Assembly: GCA_037783415.1 (NCBI GenBank)
Contig: JAZGTN010000009.1
Span: 1,178,001-1,242,000, forward strand
From: Leptasterias polaris
Taxonomy: Eukaryota > Echinodermata > Asteroidea > Forcipulatida > Asteriidae
DNA: 64,000 nt
Reading direction: 5' to 3'
Numbering within the stretch: position 1 is the first letter of the stretch; every line of letters starts with the position of its first letter. Positions 49,972-60,801 of the stretch are shown piece by piece. The translations under genes were made by a program, and so were the position numbers. A model generated the notes under the pieces. The model made no database searches. It worked only from the letters and a program-made list of their open reading frames with translations, and was not told the DNA's origin.

Positions 49972-50552
49972 TCAATTATATGGTTTCCCCATTAAAAAGG
50001 GAAATAAGTTAAATTGAAAGTCGAACATCTACTAAAACCTTAAACATTCATCCTTGTCAATTAGGAGCTAAGTGGAAGCCATAAGTGTAATATGTTGCTG
50101 TGGTAACGTTTTATCATGATTTTTGTAAACAGACAAATCAAACTTATTAAAAAGAGCAAAAACAAACAAGAAATTCAGCCCTGTGACTTTAGTATTATTG
50201 TAAGAAAAGGAAAACAATAAACACAGTTAACTGTCTTTCTAAATTCTGGTTAAAATGATTTCGTGATGCCTTTAAAAAAACGATTTTTAAAACAACATTT
50301 TATGGATCCTTTTTAAAAAAGACAAAACTATTTTGAAATGTTATGTACAAGTTTTCGTTGTTATGTATATATAGCTTCGATACAAAGAAATATAATAATA
50401 TGCCTCTGTGGTACCCAGACTTCATTCACTGAATCAAGATTCAAAACATAGTGCCGGTGTTGTAACACATGATTTGGGGGCAGACTTAAACACAAGTAAA
50501 GCGTTGCACTTCCAACACAAAGTGTGAATTATTGAGTATTGACAAATCAAGT

Positions 50553-50970
50553 GTGGGCCAAACTTGGTAGAGCTGCTGAAAGTATTTGGTTCAGCTTAGC
50601 ACAGACTTCAAGGGCACCAGTCACAAACAATTGAAAACACAAAAGATTATTAAGCTGGAATTTTAGCTGTTAAGCATGAAATCGAGCACGGGACAAAATC
50701 TCATCAGTTGTTTAGCGTAATCTTGCCAAATACAGAGCAATCTTGCTGAACAAACACCGGTTACCAGCTGAAATGAGCAGTAATGTGCATTGCCCTGGTC
50801 CCCTACTTATTTTTGCTTAGCGTATACATGTAGTTGAAACATTTGCTAACCCTACACAGGTTACCAGCCAAAGTGAACCATGTGTACTTTCCACTGGTTG
50901 TCTACTGTTATTTGTTTAGAATTTACAAACAAAATTGTTAGGTCGAACAGCTTTATGAAATGAAGCCCTG
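50553..50970. mobile_element. Decayed GGGCCCAATTTCAT-family copies beyond the ERF-like stop
   Basis: GGGCCAAACTTGGTAGAGCT, GGTTACCAGCTGAAATGAGC and a right end CAGCTTTATGAAATGAAGCC suggest one or two diverged copies. They may lie in the 3' UTR of the ERF-like gene. Confidence 0.55.
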
Positions 50971-51037
50971 TTTTACTGTGCAAGCAGTATCTGTTGGTGG
51001 AAGATTTGACCCATAATTATTAGATTTTTCATCTGAC

Positions 51038-52709
51038 CTATTGGTCTTTTGTTTCTGTATGAGGCTCACGCTTTATCCATACCTCTTGCATCTGCTCTGA
51101 TGCCATGGGCCTTCTTTTACTGAGAACCGAATCACTCTCAACTTTTACAAGACCTCCTTCCGGTACCAAACCACGATCCGGCGTCAAGAGATGAGGTCGA
51201 AATGAGCGTTCTGACTTGACAGTATTGACAGCACCAGGTGAGCGAAGAACCCGCATCGGCTGGGAAGGGCAACCGGCGCTCTGACTGGCTCCTGTGTCGA
51301 AGGGTCCAGTGTCAAAATAGAAGTCTCGGAACTTCCTCATGGATTCCTCTTTATCAGGATCTTCAGCCGTTGGAGGGAATTGGAAGACTGTGCCTATACT
51401 GCTTGACTTTTGTGTTGGGGTGCAGGGAAGCGATCGGGAGGATAGCTTGGGCTCAAGAGTAATCTTTGGAGATTTTGGTTCGACCTCTTGATAAGAAGGA
51501 GGACGGAAATTATCTCTGTTCCACTTTCGTTTGACACGAAGTTTGATTGGAATACATTTCTCCTGATTTTTGCGTTCCAAGTCACTTTTCTCTTCTGCGG
51601 TAATGTTTTGAGTTTTCAAAACCTCGGTTTTGTTCTGACTAGTATGATCTGTTTGACTTTCCATCTTGACCTCTGTTTCTGCCCTGCTCCTTTCTGGTGA
51701 TCGTCTTGGAGACAGAAGACTGCTGGAGTACCCTCGATCGGGGGATAACTTCCTTGGTGAGTGTTGCCAGGGACGCACTGGTTCAGGTACCTTCATGGAG
51801 TTATTGTCATTGGGCGGAGAGGTGATGGTTGATGGGGCCAACTTGATCTCTGGTGGTGAGGAGAGAGTCAATTGGGATTGGGATTGTCTACGTTCATTCA
51901 TTCTTCTCAGGTAAAGCTCGGACTGCAAAGGACGCTCCGGAATGCGAATCACGTTCTCATGTCTTTGTGCTTCACTTGGGGATATGTCTAGCCCACGTAT
52001 CCGAACCTCGTTCTCTGTATGAGTTCTCCAAATTGTTCCTGGGGATTGGGTCATGGGCATGGCGAATGTCCGAGGCATGATCTGGGCACGGAGCTTTGTA
52101 ACACGATCATGCTCCAGACGGGATTGAGCTTCCTGGTGGGCCCGAATCTCAGCCTGGGAGTATGTAAACCTTGGACATGGCGCTGTGAAAATGGGGCTTA
52201 AGGCTGAAGCCGGACTAGGCATTGGAGAAAGGTAGCAAGGGCTTGCAGGCAGAGAGTGAGAGTAGAATGGCGGTCTCAGCGTGGGGTAGCTTGGAGAGAA
52301 AGGTGGTGGCCTGGCATCCATGGGTAGTATAGGAGGCTGCATTTCAGTTCTCATTCCTGGTTGAGGGACACCTAGCGGCTCCGCATCACCAAGGCTATGA
52401 GAGCGCTGTCGCACAGGTCTAGGCCTCTTCGAGCCATCAAGAGATTCTGTCGATTCACTGGAAGACTCACTGAGTGTCCTACCTCCAGTTCGATCCTGAG
52501 ATTTATCATTGCCTCCTTGCTCATCGATAAGAATGACATCATCTGGGGAGCTTGGGTTGTTTGCTGGGGCTGACTGAGGAGGCATGTACTGTGGGATGTA
52601 CTTCATGTCTGTTCCAGGGTAGTTCACTAAGATCAGCTTACTGAAATTGAACTTGTAGGTGAATCTCTTCCCTTTGGTTTTGTGTAGGATGCGCTTGTTG
52701 TAATAATAT
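51038..52709 (-). CDS. ERF/ETV3-like: ERF/ETV3-like large last coding exon
   Basis: Acceptor TTTCTTCTGCTAG ends at 52710. It completes the ETS domain ([20 protein letters not shown]) and then encodes about 530 disordered residues. Within it I see a Ser/Glu run near 90-100 of the exon frame, a Pro-rich block, Arg/Gln-rich helix-like sequence ([18 protein letters not shown]), the conserved [13 protein letters not shown] motif, FQFP, and three psi-K-x-E matches (VKME, VKVE, IKRE) that would suit SUMO attachment. The stop is at 51038-51040. I did not find a convincing polyadenylation signal close to it. Confidence 0.93.
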
Positions 52710-54795
52710 CTAGCAGAAGAAAACAAAAGAAAAATGTTCATGATTACATAAGTTCTCCCTTTGGTGATTGCTTTACTTCTCTCAAGACGGCTGAAGGAGA
52801 TTTTGAGAAAACCATTAAATCAAGAAAAATCTTCAGAAATCACATTCCTGCACTTGAGATACCGTGTAAATGATTTCACGTGACCACAAACATTTCTTTT
52901 TGCCAGGAGCAAATGCATAACAGTGAAGATGAGAAATGTTCTTGAGTTCAGCTTTCAGGTAGTTTCTGTAACTGCTGCAAAACATCCTCAGATTTGAGAT
53001 GGTGTTTGGTATGAAATTACTCATTTAATGCCAGGGTTATTTTAGAAGAAATTTCCTATTTAAACCCTACACACCCTTGACAGTTCCTGCTGGAAATTCT
53101 CTTGAGAGCCTCAAATCCTCTAAATCAAACCAATCTGATATGACTTTATTTAGAGTGCCTACTGCCTGAATACTTCAAAATCAACCAATATGAGTTTATG
53201 GTGGATCCCTACTGCCTCGATCCTCCAAAATTGTGCGATACGAGTTTATGTAGGATCCCTACTGCCTCAATCCTCCATAATCAACTGATACGAGTTCTGT
53301 ACCCATGTGCCATCATGTAGGTGAATGTCAAGCATGCCTCAATCCTCCAAAATTGTCCAAATCCTTTGGTTGATTTGGAAGGACTCAAGAGAGGTAAGGG
53401 TACCGGAGGAGAAACTAACCTGAGGGCTCTGCTGAGTTTGTCATAGTTCATGTGCGGTTTGCACTTTCTCATTCCCCACACCCTGGCTAGCTCGTCGGGA
53501 TCCTTGATAAGAAACTCTCCGTAGTCTCCTTGCCATGTGATGACGTCACGGAACTCTTCCTTCTGGAGGAGCTCTAGGATGAAATGCCAGAGCTGGATTT
53601 GACGAGAGCCAGGACTACTCTCTGGTTTGTAGGCCCAGTCTGGGAACGCCATATTGCCTTCAAAATAAAAACATACCATGAACAATCAATTTTAATAGAT
53701 GGTACAATAGCATCAGTGATTAAGAATAATAACTAGGTTTTGCCTTACAACCGTGAATGATAAGCATTGTACACTCAGCGCTTTCCAAGTTTTGCGGGGA
53801 AAAATATGACTCGGGTGGAAGTCGAACCCATGACCCCCCCTGCATTCTAGAAAGGATACCTTAAACACTAGATCATCAAGCGTGCCCAGTGACCCATGAC
53901 CCACAGCATTTTAGAGCAGACACCTTAAACACTAGATCACCAAGCGTGCCCAGTGATGTGAGGCCATTTCGAATCCAGCAATAAGCAGCAGTTACAAAAA
54001 GTAATATAAACTATAAGTAGTGCACAGCCACAATCATGGGTAAACATTTTTTCCGTGTCCATTTTATGAACAACAGTTTGAAAACCACTGGTAGCAGTTA
54101 TCTCAATGTTATTTATATATCAATTAGCAATCGGTGTGTCAATGATGAATAAAAAGTGCTTGAGTTTATCAAATACAAGATCTGCAAAGAGTTACTAAAT
54201 ATTTATATGTTGTTCATTTGGTGTCTTCGTAACAAAAAGTGTACCCATGATTGTGGCTGTGCCCAATAAAAAGAATAGCAAAACAATTCAAACGTAACAG
54301 CCAAACAATTCTTCTGCCTGTGTGAACCTTGAAAACCAACAGAATAAGGCCATTTGCTTACACATAGTCCAAATCCTCCTTATATTACTTCAGTTTCAAA
54401 GGTCCCAAATCCCTCTTAATCCTCCGCTTTTTTCTCAATATAGCTAATGACCAATACAGCTAATGGGGTGGGGGCGGCAGTGGCTCTCACATTTGAATTT
54501 TTCTTTTTTTTTCAATTTAATATATTACACAATGAGGTATTATTATTGAAAAGACAAGTCCTGAGTTTACCGGACAGATGCTACAATCACTGGTCTCGGT
54601 CCTGTAGTCCAGTATGAAATCATAGCCCTGAATCACTGAATTCTAAAAAAGATTTGTACCTGAGTTGTAGACAGGCGTAGCTGGACTTGGGATGCTAGCA
54701 CTGGGCGAGGGTTCTGGTTGGTGTTGAGGAGTAGTAGGTGGATCTAAACATCGATAGTGCATCATTTTAGGTCCACGCTGTACACGACAAGGCAT
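51038..54795 (-). CDS. ERF/ETV3-like: ETS-domain transcriptional repressor, ERF/ETV3 type, 681 aa
   Basis: Join (minus strand) 54660-54795, 53420-53657, 51038-52709; phases 1 and 2 fit and the total is 682 codons with stop. The ETS winged-helix domain spans about residues 64-148. It includes the Trp-rich [18 protein letters not shown] helix and the recognition helix [17 protein letters not shown], split by the intron before YYY. The flank [14 protein letters not shown] before the domain is the ERF/ETV3 signature. A C-terminal motif [13 protein letters not shown] (about 509-521) matches the conserved CMPLKLRFKRRW of vertebrate ERF as I recall it. Vertebrate ERF represses ETS targets in the nucleus and is exported on ERK phosphorylation. 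Here an FQFP motif (567-570) fits an ERK docking site and many S/T-P sites follow. Residues 180-310 are Pro/Ser-rich. The first Met of exon 1 (54795) is chosen because the frame is closed by a stop in the upstream noncoding exon. Confidence 0.93.
53145..53300. repeat. Degenerate ~60-bp tandem repeat in ERF-like intron
   Basis: About three copies of a unit built on CTACTGCCTCAATCCTCCAA then GATACGAGTTTATG. Similarity is visible but imperfect, and a fourth partial copy occurs near 53336. Confidence 0.75.
53420..53657 (-). CDS. ERF/ETV3-like: ERF/ETV3-like exon carrying most of the ETS domain
   Basis: Acceptor TTTTATTTTGAAG, donor CTCAG before GTTAGT. It encodes [20 protein letters not shown] through YDKLSRALR, the wing and recognition helix of the ETS fold. 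The intron interrupts the Arg codon just before YYY. Identity to the vertebrate ERF/ETV3 domain is very high by eye. Confidence 0.95.
53817..53960 (-). repeat. Duplicated tRNA-like or SINE-like fragment
   Basis: CCTTAAACACTAGATCATCA and the following AGCGTGCCCAGTGA occur twice about 62 bp apart. TCGAACCCATGACCC beside it resembles a box B in reverse. Degenerate. Confidence 0.5.
54022..54263. mobile_element. TIR element in ERF-like intron
   Basis: GCACAGCCACAATCATGGGT and ACCCATGATTGTGGCTGTGC are inverted ends of a 242-bp AT-rich element between the start exon and the ETS exon. Confidence 0.88.
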
Positions 54796-54828
54796 CCAGG
54801 GCTGTGATCGCTGATGCGTTGAAGATAA
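54660..54828 (-). CDS. ERF/ETV3-like: ERF/ETV3-like exon with start codon
   Basis: Acceptor GTTTTGTTTTGCAG ends at 54829 (minus sense). ATG at 54793-54795 opens [20 protein letters not shown]. The donor CTCAG before GTACAA lies at 54660. The first 33 nt (54828-54796) are open in frame but have no Met and would be 5' UTR. The encoded 45 residues are Pro/Ser-rich and I know no counterpart in vertebrate ERF, whose N-terminus is shorter. Confidence 0.82.
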
Positions 54829-55458
54829 CTGCAAAACAAAACAGGATAATAAATACTTATGAAATCATTTTTCTTTAAACAAAGTAAACACAGATCTTGT
54901 TTAATACCTGCAAGAAAACAAGGGAAAGAAACAACAAAAGCTTGAGAAAACTAATGTAAAATACAGACAAGGTTCATGGAGAGAATCAATTATGGTGCAC
55001 AGCTACAGCAGGCCTTGTGCTTGAGCTTTTTGTAAAGTAGCCCACTGGGCTAGGTAACTGTGCGGTTTACTTGCCCCCTGGAAGTTTAATTGACCCAGAC
55101 TTTAAACAAGCATTGTCATCAATGTATCTTTCTGATACTTGTCCTTGCTCCATCATGAGTGCTTTTTTGTTGTTCAAGCATTGCTTTGTCTACAAGGCTC
55201 CACTGATGACATTAACAACGTTTCATCTCTCTGTACATTTTCAGGTTCTACAGTAATCAAGATGCAGTCTTAAGATAAGTCAAGTTCAGAAATTAACATG
55301 AACGTTGAAGATTGTTGGTAAGTGCACTTAATGTGTTGTTTGTAAGGCATGTAATTGTACAGACTCAACTTGCATGGGCCGCCATTGCTGAGGTCAGTCC
55401 ATGGAAACATACATCACAGGAAATGAGATTTTGCGAACTCATCATGCGTGAACTCAAA

Positions 55459-55502
55459 TTGGGGGAAGGGGTCTGAAGGGGTCTGAAGGGGTCTGAAGGG
55501 TC
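55459..55502. repeat. 10-bp microsatellite
   Basis: GGGGTCTGAA is repeated three times plus a partial copy in the region upstream of the ERF-like coding start exon. Confidence 0.9.
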
Positions 55503-56532
55503 CTGACATTTGTATGCAAGTACATCCACCCCCCCCTTCCCCAATCACTGTCGCTCATGTACACCATCTAATCAGTTTTTGATAGATGGACACATCAATA
55601 ATAAAAACCTGAAATAAGAACGCAACATTTTAATAACAAAAATCAATTACTAAGAAAACAAGAAAACAAACAAGAAAGCGCACTCCAGTGTAGTTTCCAC
55701 CCCCGTACATTTCCATCAACCTACTATAGAAGACTCTCAGCCAAAATTAGTTATATCTCAAAGCTCCTCAATTACAACTGCTTCAAGGAACGCAAGTTTT
55801 CCTCATAATACCTCCCAAGAAAACAAGAAGGAATGTCATTGTGCGGTTCTCTCATCCAATGCAAAGATCTCCTCTCACTTATAGTGAAACAAATATTTGT
55901 AAAAATACAGGACATTCTACAAATAATTTGCAACTTTGAAAATAGCTTCAACTTTTTGAGATTTTTAATTGTTAATTTTGTCCCAAGGTTTTAAAATAAA
56001 ATACTCGGGAATCTAAAGAATCTAGGTTCAATTTTTGGCCGATTTGACCCCCAAATTTAGTTTGAAATGTTTAACGGCTATGTTTTTAATTTAAAGGTAA
56101 TAAGCTTTCATTAGAGGTATTGCAAGATAAAAAATATGCTAATTATAAGTGGTAGTTTATTAAAATATTTTGACTTTTCAAAATTTGTTCAGAGAAAAAT
56201 AATGGCAAGTTAAAAAATAATTTATTTCTGTCATGCTTTTTTAACAAAGCGTGTCCAGTATTTTCCACTGAAAGCGAACCTCTTCAAAAAATTAATGTTA
56301 GCAATCTCAGAGCAAAAAAACTTTCCTAACATTACAAGCAATATTTTCCATAGTAAACACGATCAACACTCAGGTGCAGGTTATCTATTAGGAAACAAAC
56401 ATCTCGCCAACAAATTCCTAGCTGTTTCTCGATTCATAACAAGCCACACAAAAACAACCATCAAAAACAGTTACAATTCAAACATACTAAATTATACATC
56501 ACTTCGCGCAAAAAAAAAATGCTCAAACTCAC

Positions 56533-56680
56533 CTTTTCGAAGGCCACGCGTTGTCTGAACCCTCAAACTACGTTAAACAACAACCCGTTTAGAGTTACAC
56601 GCGATTTAACTTTGTAAAATATAAAGCGTGTGGGAGACGTAAAAACACGCCACCCTCACACCCGCGCATGACCGACAACA
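56533..56680 (-). other. Probable noncoding 5' exon of the ERF/ETV3-like gene
   Basis: On the minus strand a donor CGAAAAG before GTGAGT ends an exon at 56533. Reading upstream gives a stop in the frame that would continue into the coding exon and no ATG after it, so this is 5' UTR. The 5' limit is a guess. The intron to 54828 would be 1.7 kb. Confidence 0.5.
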
Positions 56681-56825
56681 ATTAGAGCTCTACTGTATTG
56701 TACTTGCCGGACTGCAGTCCGTCTGCTATCTACGGAAGATACCCGTAAGTACAACATCTACGTAACATTTTGTGCTTTCAGATGCGTGGACGTACTTTTT
56801 CGCGCTCGTTTCAGCAACGGAGGTG

Positions 56826-56839
56826 GTTGCCACGGCAAC
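56826..56839. promoter_or_regulatory. RFX-type X-box
   Basis: GTTGCCACGGCAAC is a perfect 6-2-6 inverted repeat that matches the RFX consensus GTNRCC-N-RGYAAC. It lies 113 bp upstream of the ATG at 56952, a typical position for RFX control of ciliary genes. The match is seen in sequence; its use is inferred. Confidence 0.6.
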
Positions 56840-56886
56840 TAAGGAAGTTAAGAGTTGATGTTTCCGCTGTTATTGTTGATAGGAAG

Positions 56887-56925
56887 ATGTCCAATCCGGA
56901 TGGATTCAATGATATCGCGGGTTAA
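56887..56925 (+). other. Short upstream ORF before the divergent + strand gene
   Basis: ATG at 56887 reads MSNPDGFNDIAG and stops 26 nt before the main ATG. If the transcript starts upstream of it, this uORF could lower translation of the main frame. Confidence 0.3.
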
Positions 56926-56951
56926 TTCTGACGGTTTCGTGCACTGATATA

Positions 56952-57142
56952 ATGAACAGCGAGGCCTACAATCAATCGTACGCCGGGTATACAGCGTATG
57001 TACACGGGTCATCAGGCATCGATGATTCGACGGCCAATTTCATACAAGTTTCACGTATGGCGCACGTTTCCCATTCGATATTTAATTATCCGGACGTCAT
57101 GAAGAGCGGGGACAAACGCAGGGACTTAAGAGAGTCTAACCG
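56952..57142 (+). CDS. Probable first coding exon of unrecognised + strand gene
   Basis: ATG at 56952 opens 63 codons (MNSEAYNQSYAGYTAYVHGS ... MKSGDKRRDLRESN) and meets a donor AACCG before GTAATG in phase 2. Without splicing the frame stops at once. The N-terminal part is Tyr/Ser-rich and the end is strongly basic. The position opposite the ERF-like promoter and just after an X-box supports a real first exon, perhaps of a cilium-related gene. I find no matching next exon in the rest of the window. The family is not recognised. Confidence 0.5.
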
Positions 57143-57729
57143 GTAATGACGTCATTATGACGTCTTCAGAGGGGGCTTCGTGCTGACGTTGACGTTCAAA
57201 AAAAGAAGATAAAAAACGTTTCAAAAATCTCCCTTTTTGTGAATGAAATACGAGATTCGCGATGACCTTTAAAAAAATAAAATTCACTCCCTTAATGATG
57301 AAATGGGTTTACCATCTAGTCAACAATACCGTGGATCGTGACAGGTTATTGCTAACATTTTCTCCTCTCGTTATTCTTCATAGAAATCACTGAAACAACA
57401 AACGCGCCAAGGTTTTATCTAAAGCGTTTGACTTTTAAATAAATTGATACCGGTACTAATTATCACATGGGTTTCCTTTGACGACCGACACTGCCCATGG
57501 GTGAGAAAAAAGGTTCATCGAAACCATGGGCCGAATTAATGGCTCTGGTCATCGAGGTTTTCTGCGCTTACAGAGCAAAGAATCAGGGGGCCGATTTCAA
57601 AAAGAGCTTAGATTAATCTTAACTCGGTGAATCAGTCTTAATTGTTTAGCAAAATGTGATCAGTCACAATACAAATCACTATGGTAACATTGACAACCCA
57701 TCTTAACATAGTGTTTTGTGAAATTGAGC

Positions 57730-57961
57730 CCAGGGCCCAATTTCATAGAGCTGCTTCAGCAAACGATTTCGCTTACACATTTTGTGCAGCAACAATTCGC
57801 AGGATACCAGTCATAAACGGTGCATGTGACATGGGCAGGTAACCTTATTCTGGTGAGCATAATTGTGTTGTGCTTAGCTGCTTTTGGTCCCACGGTAATT
57901 CACAGGGGGTGCAAGCGCAGAATTCAGTGGTAAGCGTGCAGCATCGAGAATTTGGGCCCAA
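57730..57961. mobile_element. GGGCCCAATTTCAT-family element
   Basis: CAGGGCCCAATTTCATAGAG at the left, GGTAACCTTATTCTGG inside, and AATTTGGGCCC at the right. A different short element with its own GGGGGCCGATTTCAAAAAGA end abuts it on the left (57587-57730). Confidence 0.7.
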
Positions 57962-58174
57962 AAGGAATTCTTATTCCAACTTTCAACCTTTTAAAGTTAC
58001 ACTGACGGCCAACAATTGCTTCTCAAGCATAAAGCAAAATTCCCCCTCCACAAAAACATAAAGCTTTTGTTTTATCATTATTATTATATTTTTTGGCTGA
58101 CTGTTTGTAGAAAACTAATAGTATGTTCATTAGAACTATAGTATATCCACACAAAAATCGACTGGCCTTTAATT

Positions 58175-58395
58175 GGAACACGGACACCATTATGTAATTG
58201 TCAATAATGCATAAGTGCAGATAATAATAGTTTTTATGACCAGGGGCTTGTGGAAGATACATCTTTTTGATAACAGTTTTAAACTATTGTACTTCCTTGG
58301 ACTACTCCTGGTCAAGATGTTTTTAGTGGAGCACGGACATCATTCTGTGGTAGTCAATAACGCAAGTGTGGATAATAACATTGTTTCATACAAGT
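58175..58395. repeat. Direct repeat of ~55 bp
   Basis: ACACGGACACCATTATGTAA and GCACGGACATCATTCTGTGG start two related blocks about 155 bp apart, each continuing GTCAATAA and GATAATAA words. Confidence 0.6.
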
Positions 58396-58539
58396 CAGAC
58401 TGAAAATATTGTGTATATAGGAACATAAACTGCATCGTATTTGACCCCGCCATAAGACGTAATTGTGTCACTGGATTCACAGTCATGGTGACCAAACCCT
58501 GCGTCTCAAGACTCAATGAAAAGTATATTTCCAAACAAG

Positions 58540-58623
58540 GCTAAAATTGACCGCGTTAATATATCTCCAAAACACGCATCCGTATGCGTGTTTTGGAGAT
58601 ATATTAACGCGGTCAATTTTAGC
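58540..58623. repeat. Perfect 40-bp-arm hairpin
   Basis: Arms 58540-58579 and 58584-58623 are exact reverse complements around the 4-base loop CCGT. The arm begins GCTAAAATTGACCGCGTTAA. It could be a very young palindromic element or a hairpin transcript. Confidence 0.97.
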
Positions 58624-58660
58624 ATAATTTTATAGATAGGTTGCAGTATGACGTAAGTCG

Positions 58661-58840
58661 GCCATCTTTACGGGCAATTTGGAACACACAGTCCCGCGTT
58701 ACGCGTGAGAACGGCGTGCAGCACGCGCACATTTCACAAAACTCATTGCGTGATTGGTTAGTGAATGACGCAGCTGCGTTAATAATTAGAGCGCTTGACG
58801 CGCCTGCAAGCCAAAATGCGATTTGCCCGTAAAGATGGCG
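58661..58840. mobile_element. 180-bp TIR element with ATGG-rich ends
   Basis: GCCATCTTTACGGGCAA at the left and TTGCCCGTAAAGATGGC (as TTTGCCCGTAAAGATGGC) at the right; a CpG-rich interior with several small palindromes. Confidence 0.82.
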
Positions 58841-59353
58841 TCTACTGGGAACTATCTATTCTAAAACTTTGGAGATGTATTTCTTTGCAGCTATATTTAC
58901 CGCCATACGTTCGAATCGTCTGGTTTGCATTTGGCAAACCAATGGGTAACACACCCACGGATGTTCGATAATAATAATAGCATGACATTCTTCTAGAGTG
59001 CATTTCTGTTCGGAGATATCTCTCAATGCGTTTTACATACACTACAAAATAACAAACAAAATACAAGTATAATCTACAAATGAACTGAACAATTTAAACT
59101 ACAAATAAAATTGTAAAAAATATGTGGGATTTGAGGTGTAATTTGAAGAGATCCGGGTTCACCTGAGAACGGAGGGTAGAAGGGAGAGAGTTCTTAAGAG
59201 TGGGTGCGCCGAAGGCAAAGGTTCGTTTACTGTAAGTTTTACTCCTGCGATTTGTTATCCGTTACAGTTGTGAGCATACGTTTTTAAACTGCTGATTTGT
59301 ACACGTGGTCGTGTCGTTTATGTTCATAAAATAGGTCTATAGGTCTGCTATTG

Positions 59354-59390
59354 ATCCACGCCGTATCTCTCGTAATCTCACGGCGTGGAT
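59354..59390. repeat. 11-bp-arm hairpin
   Basis: ATCCACGCCGT and ACGGCGTGGAT flank a 15-base loop. Confidence 0.7.
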
Positions 59391-60711
59391 TTGTAGGATG
59401 TTGACATCGAGTTGAGGGATATCGGTGTTGTCTTTCGCGGGTGGACATAAACTTGTTTTAAATAATGAAATGACGAGTCTGCAAAACCCACGCAATTCAC
59501 TAATCGGTGAGCAATGTTGTGTGATAAGGTGCGGAAAAATGCTTCAAGCCTGAGATACATGTACTCTTTACGGCAGACTTTGCATCGTTCATCAGCGTGG
59601 GAAAAGGCATGCTACTTGTGAAAAGACTGAAAATGCATGCTAATTGTGAAAAGACTGAACAGCTTTCTGAAGTGAATACAGGACGTTTATGTCTAAACTG
59701 GGGGAAGTAAAGACCGACAAAGATTCACGAGGTTTTAAAACAAGAATACTATTCTGAACACAACTTACTACGTTTATATTATGCACGAATTATACCACTT
59801 AACAGCACACATTTTTAGATTAAGATATATCAGAGCGTCAACATTTACTAAATCTTCACCTTTTCTTTCCCATGAGTTAAGCAAGGATGCACCCTTTACC
59901 GTCCATTCATTTAAGTTTTACTCAAAATTGCAATGTGTTATGGAATACTGTTCATATACATCTGTATAAATCTCAAGGAGAAATGAATAAGAGTTAGGCT
60001 ATATTACAAATCGAAATATTTCAAAACGCAGATACCAAAATATCTCACTTCTGTGGTCTGTGGAAACTGTTTGTTAACGAGAGCCGTTTTTATTGCACTC
60101 GGTACCATGGCATCAATCGTATGGTGTTTTAACCTTATCTGGGTAGACTCACTATGCATACATCATACCAAATATATAAAGGTCACTTTTCTGTGATTAT
60201 GATTATCCAACGCATTTACCCGTGCATCGACGTGGAAATGAGGAGCTGCCGTGAACGTCCATCATTACACGCTCAATAAAAACAACCAGGGTTTTGTAGC
60301 TGTTTTGTGTCCGGCGTAGCTGCGACTTACGCAGTCAGTGTTGTTAATTGAATACGGCGATGGGTTAATGAAATCATAAGCCAAACAAAAAATGAAATGT
60401 TGTTATAAGTGTATTGTTGAGCTCGCATACTGCATCAATGTGAACAATTCCACTACAAACTTTAAGCTGTGACGCAATGATGACAACATAATATATCAGA
60501 ACGCCAGTTGTGTTCAACGATGAAAACAAATATATCTAATTTATATCAACAATGGCAAGGGTAATGCGAAGTCCTTCCACGAAAAACTAAAAACCTGAAA
60601 GAATAAAAGAAAACACAACCCTAGATGGTGCCAATAGCAACTAAGGATAATAACTTACGTTCGTCTTGCCGCGTTGTGCTCAAATAAAAATGTATGTCCC
60701 ACGATTCTCAC

Positions 60712-60801
60712 CTGTTGCGTTCACGAGGAGTGAGTGCCATACACGTTACAGTAATTAGTACCTCACACTGACGCGATACTAGCATTGGATATCGCTTTAT
60801 A
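60712..60801 (-). promoter_or_regulatory. Candidate TATA promoter and short first exon
   Basis: On the minus strand TATAAAG (60795-60801) is followed about 55 nt later by an ATG (60738-60740) reading MALTPRERN. A strong donor CAG before GTGAGA ends the exon at 60712. A second donor (GAAC before GTAAGT) lies near 60660. It points toward the ERF-like gene 4 kb away and could be a distal first exon of it. Joining to the ERF start exon would shift frame, so it would then be a uORF. Confidence 0.3.

Larger units (their letters stand above)
56690..56950. promoter_or_regulatory. Head-to-head promoter interval between ERF-like gene and + strand gene
   Basis: About 260 bp separate the presumed 5' ends of two opposite transcripts. 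It holds an ETS core CGGAAG at 56733-56738, which could serve autoregulation, and the X-box described separately. The interval has a more CpG-bearing, less repetitive look than its flanks. Start sites are not visible from sequence alone. Confidence 0.5.

Noticed and set aside
57100..57142. bZIP basic region (DKRRDLRESNR) split by an intron
   Set aside because: It resembles the start of Fos/BATF-type basic regions (KRR...RE-x-N-R), but the decisive AA-x-x-C/S-R half is not visible and the X-box hints at another kind of gene; too weak to assign.
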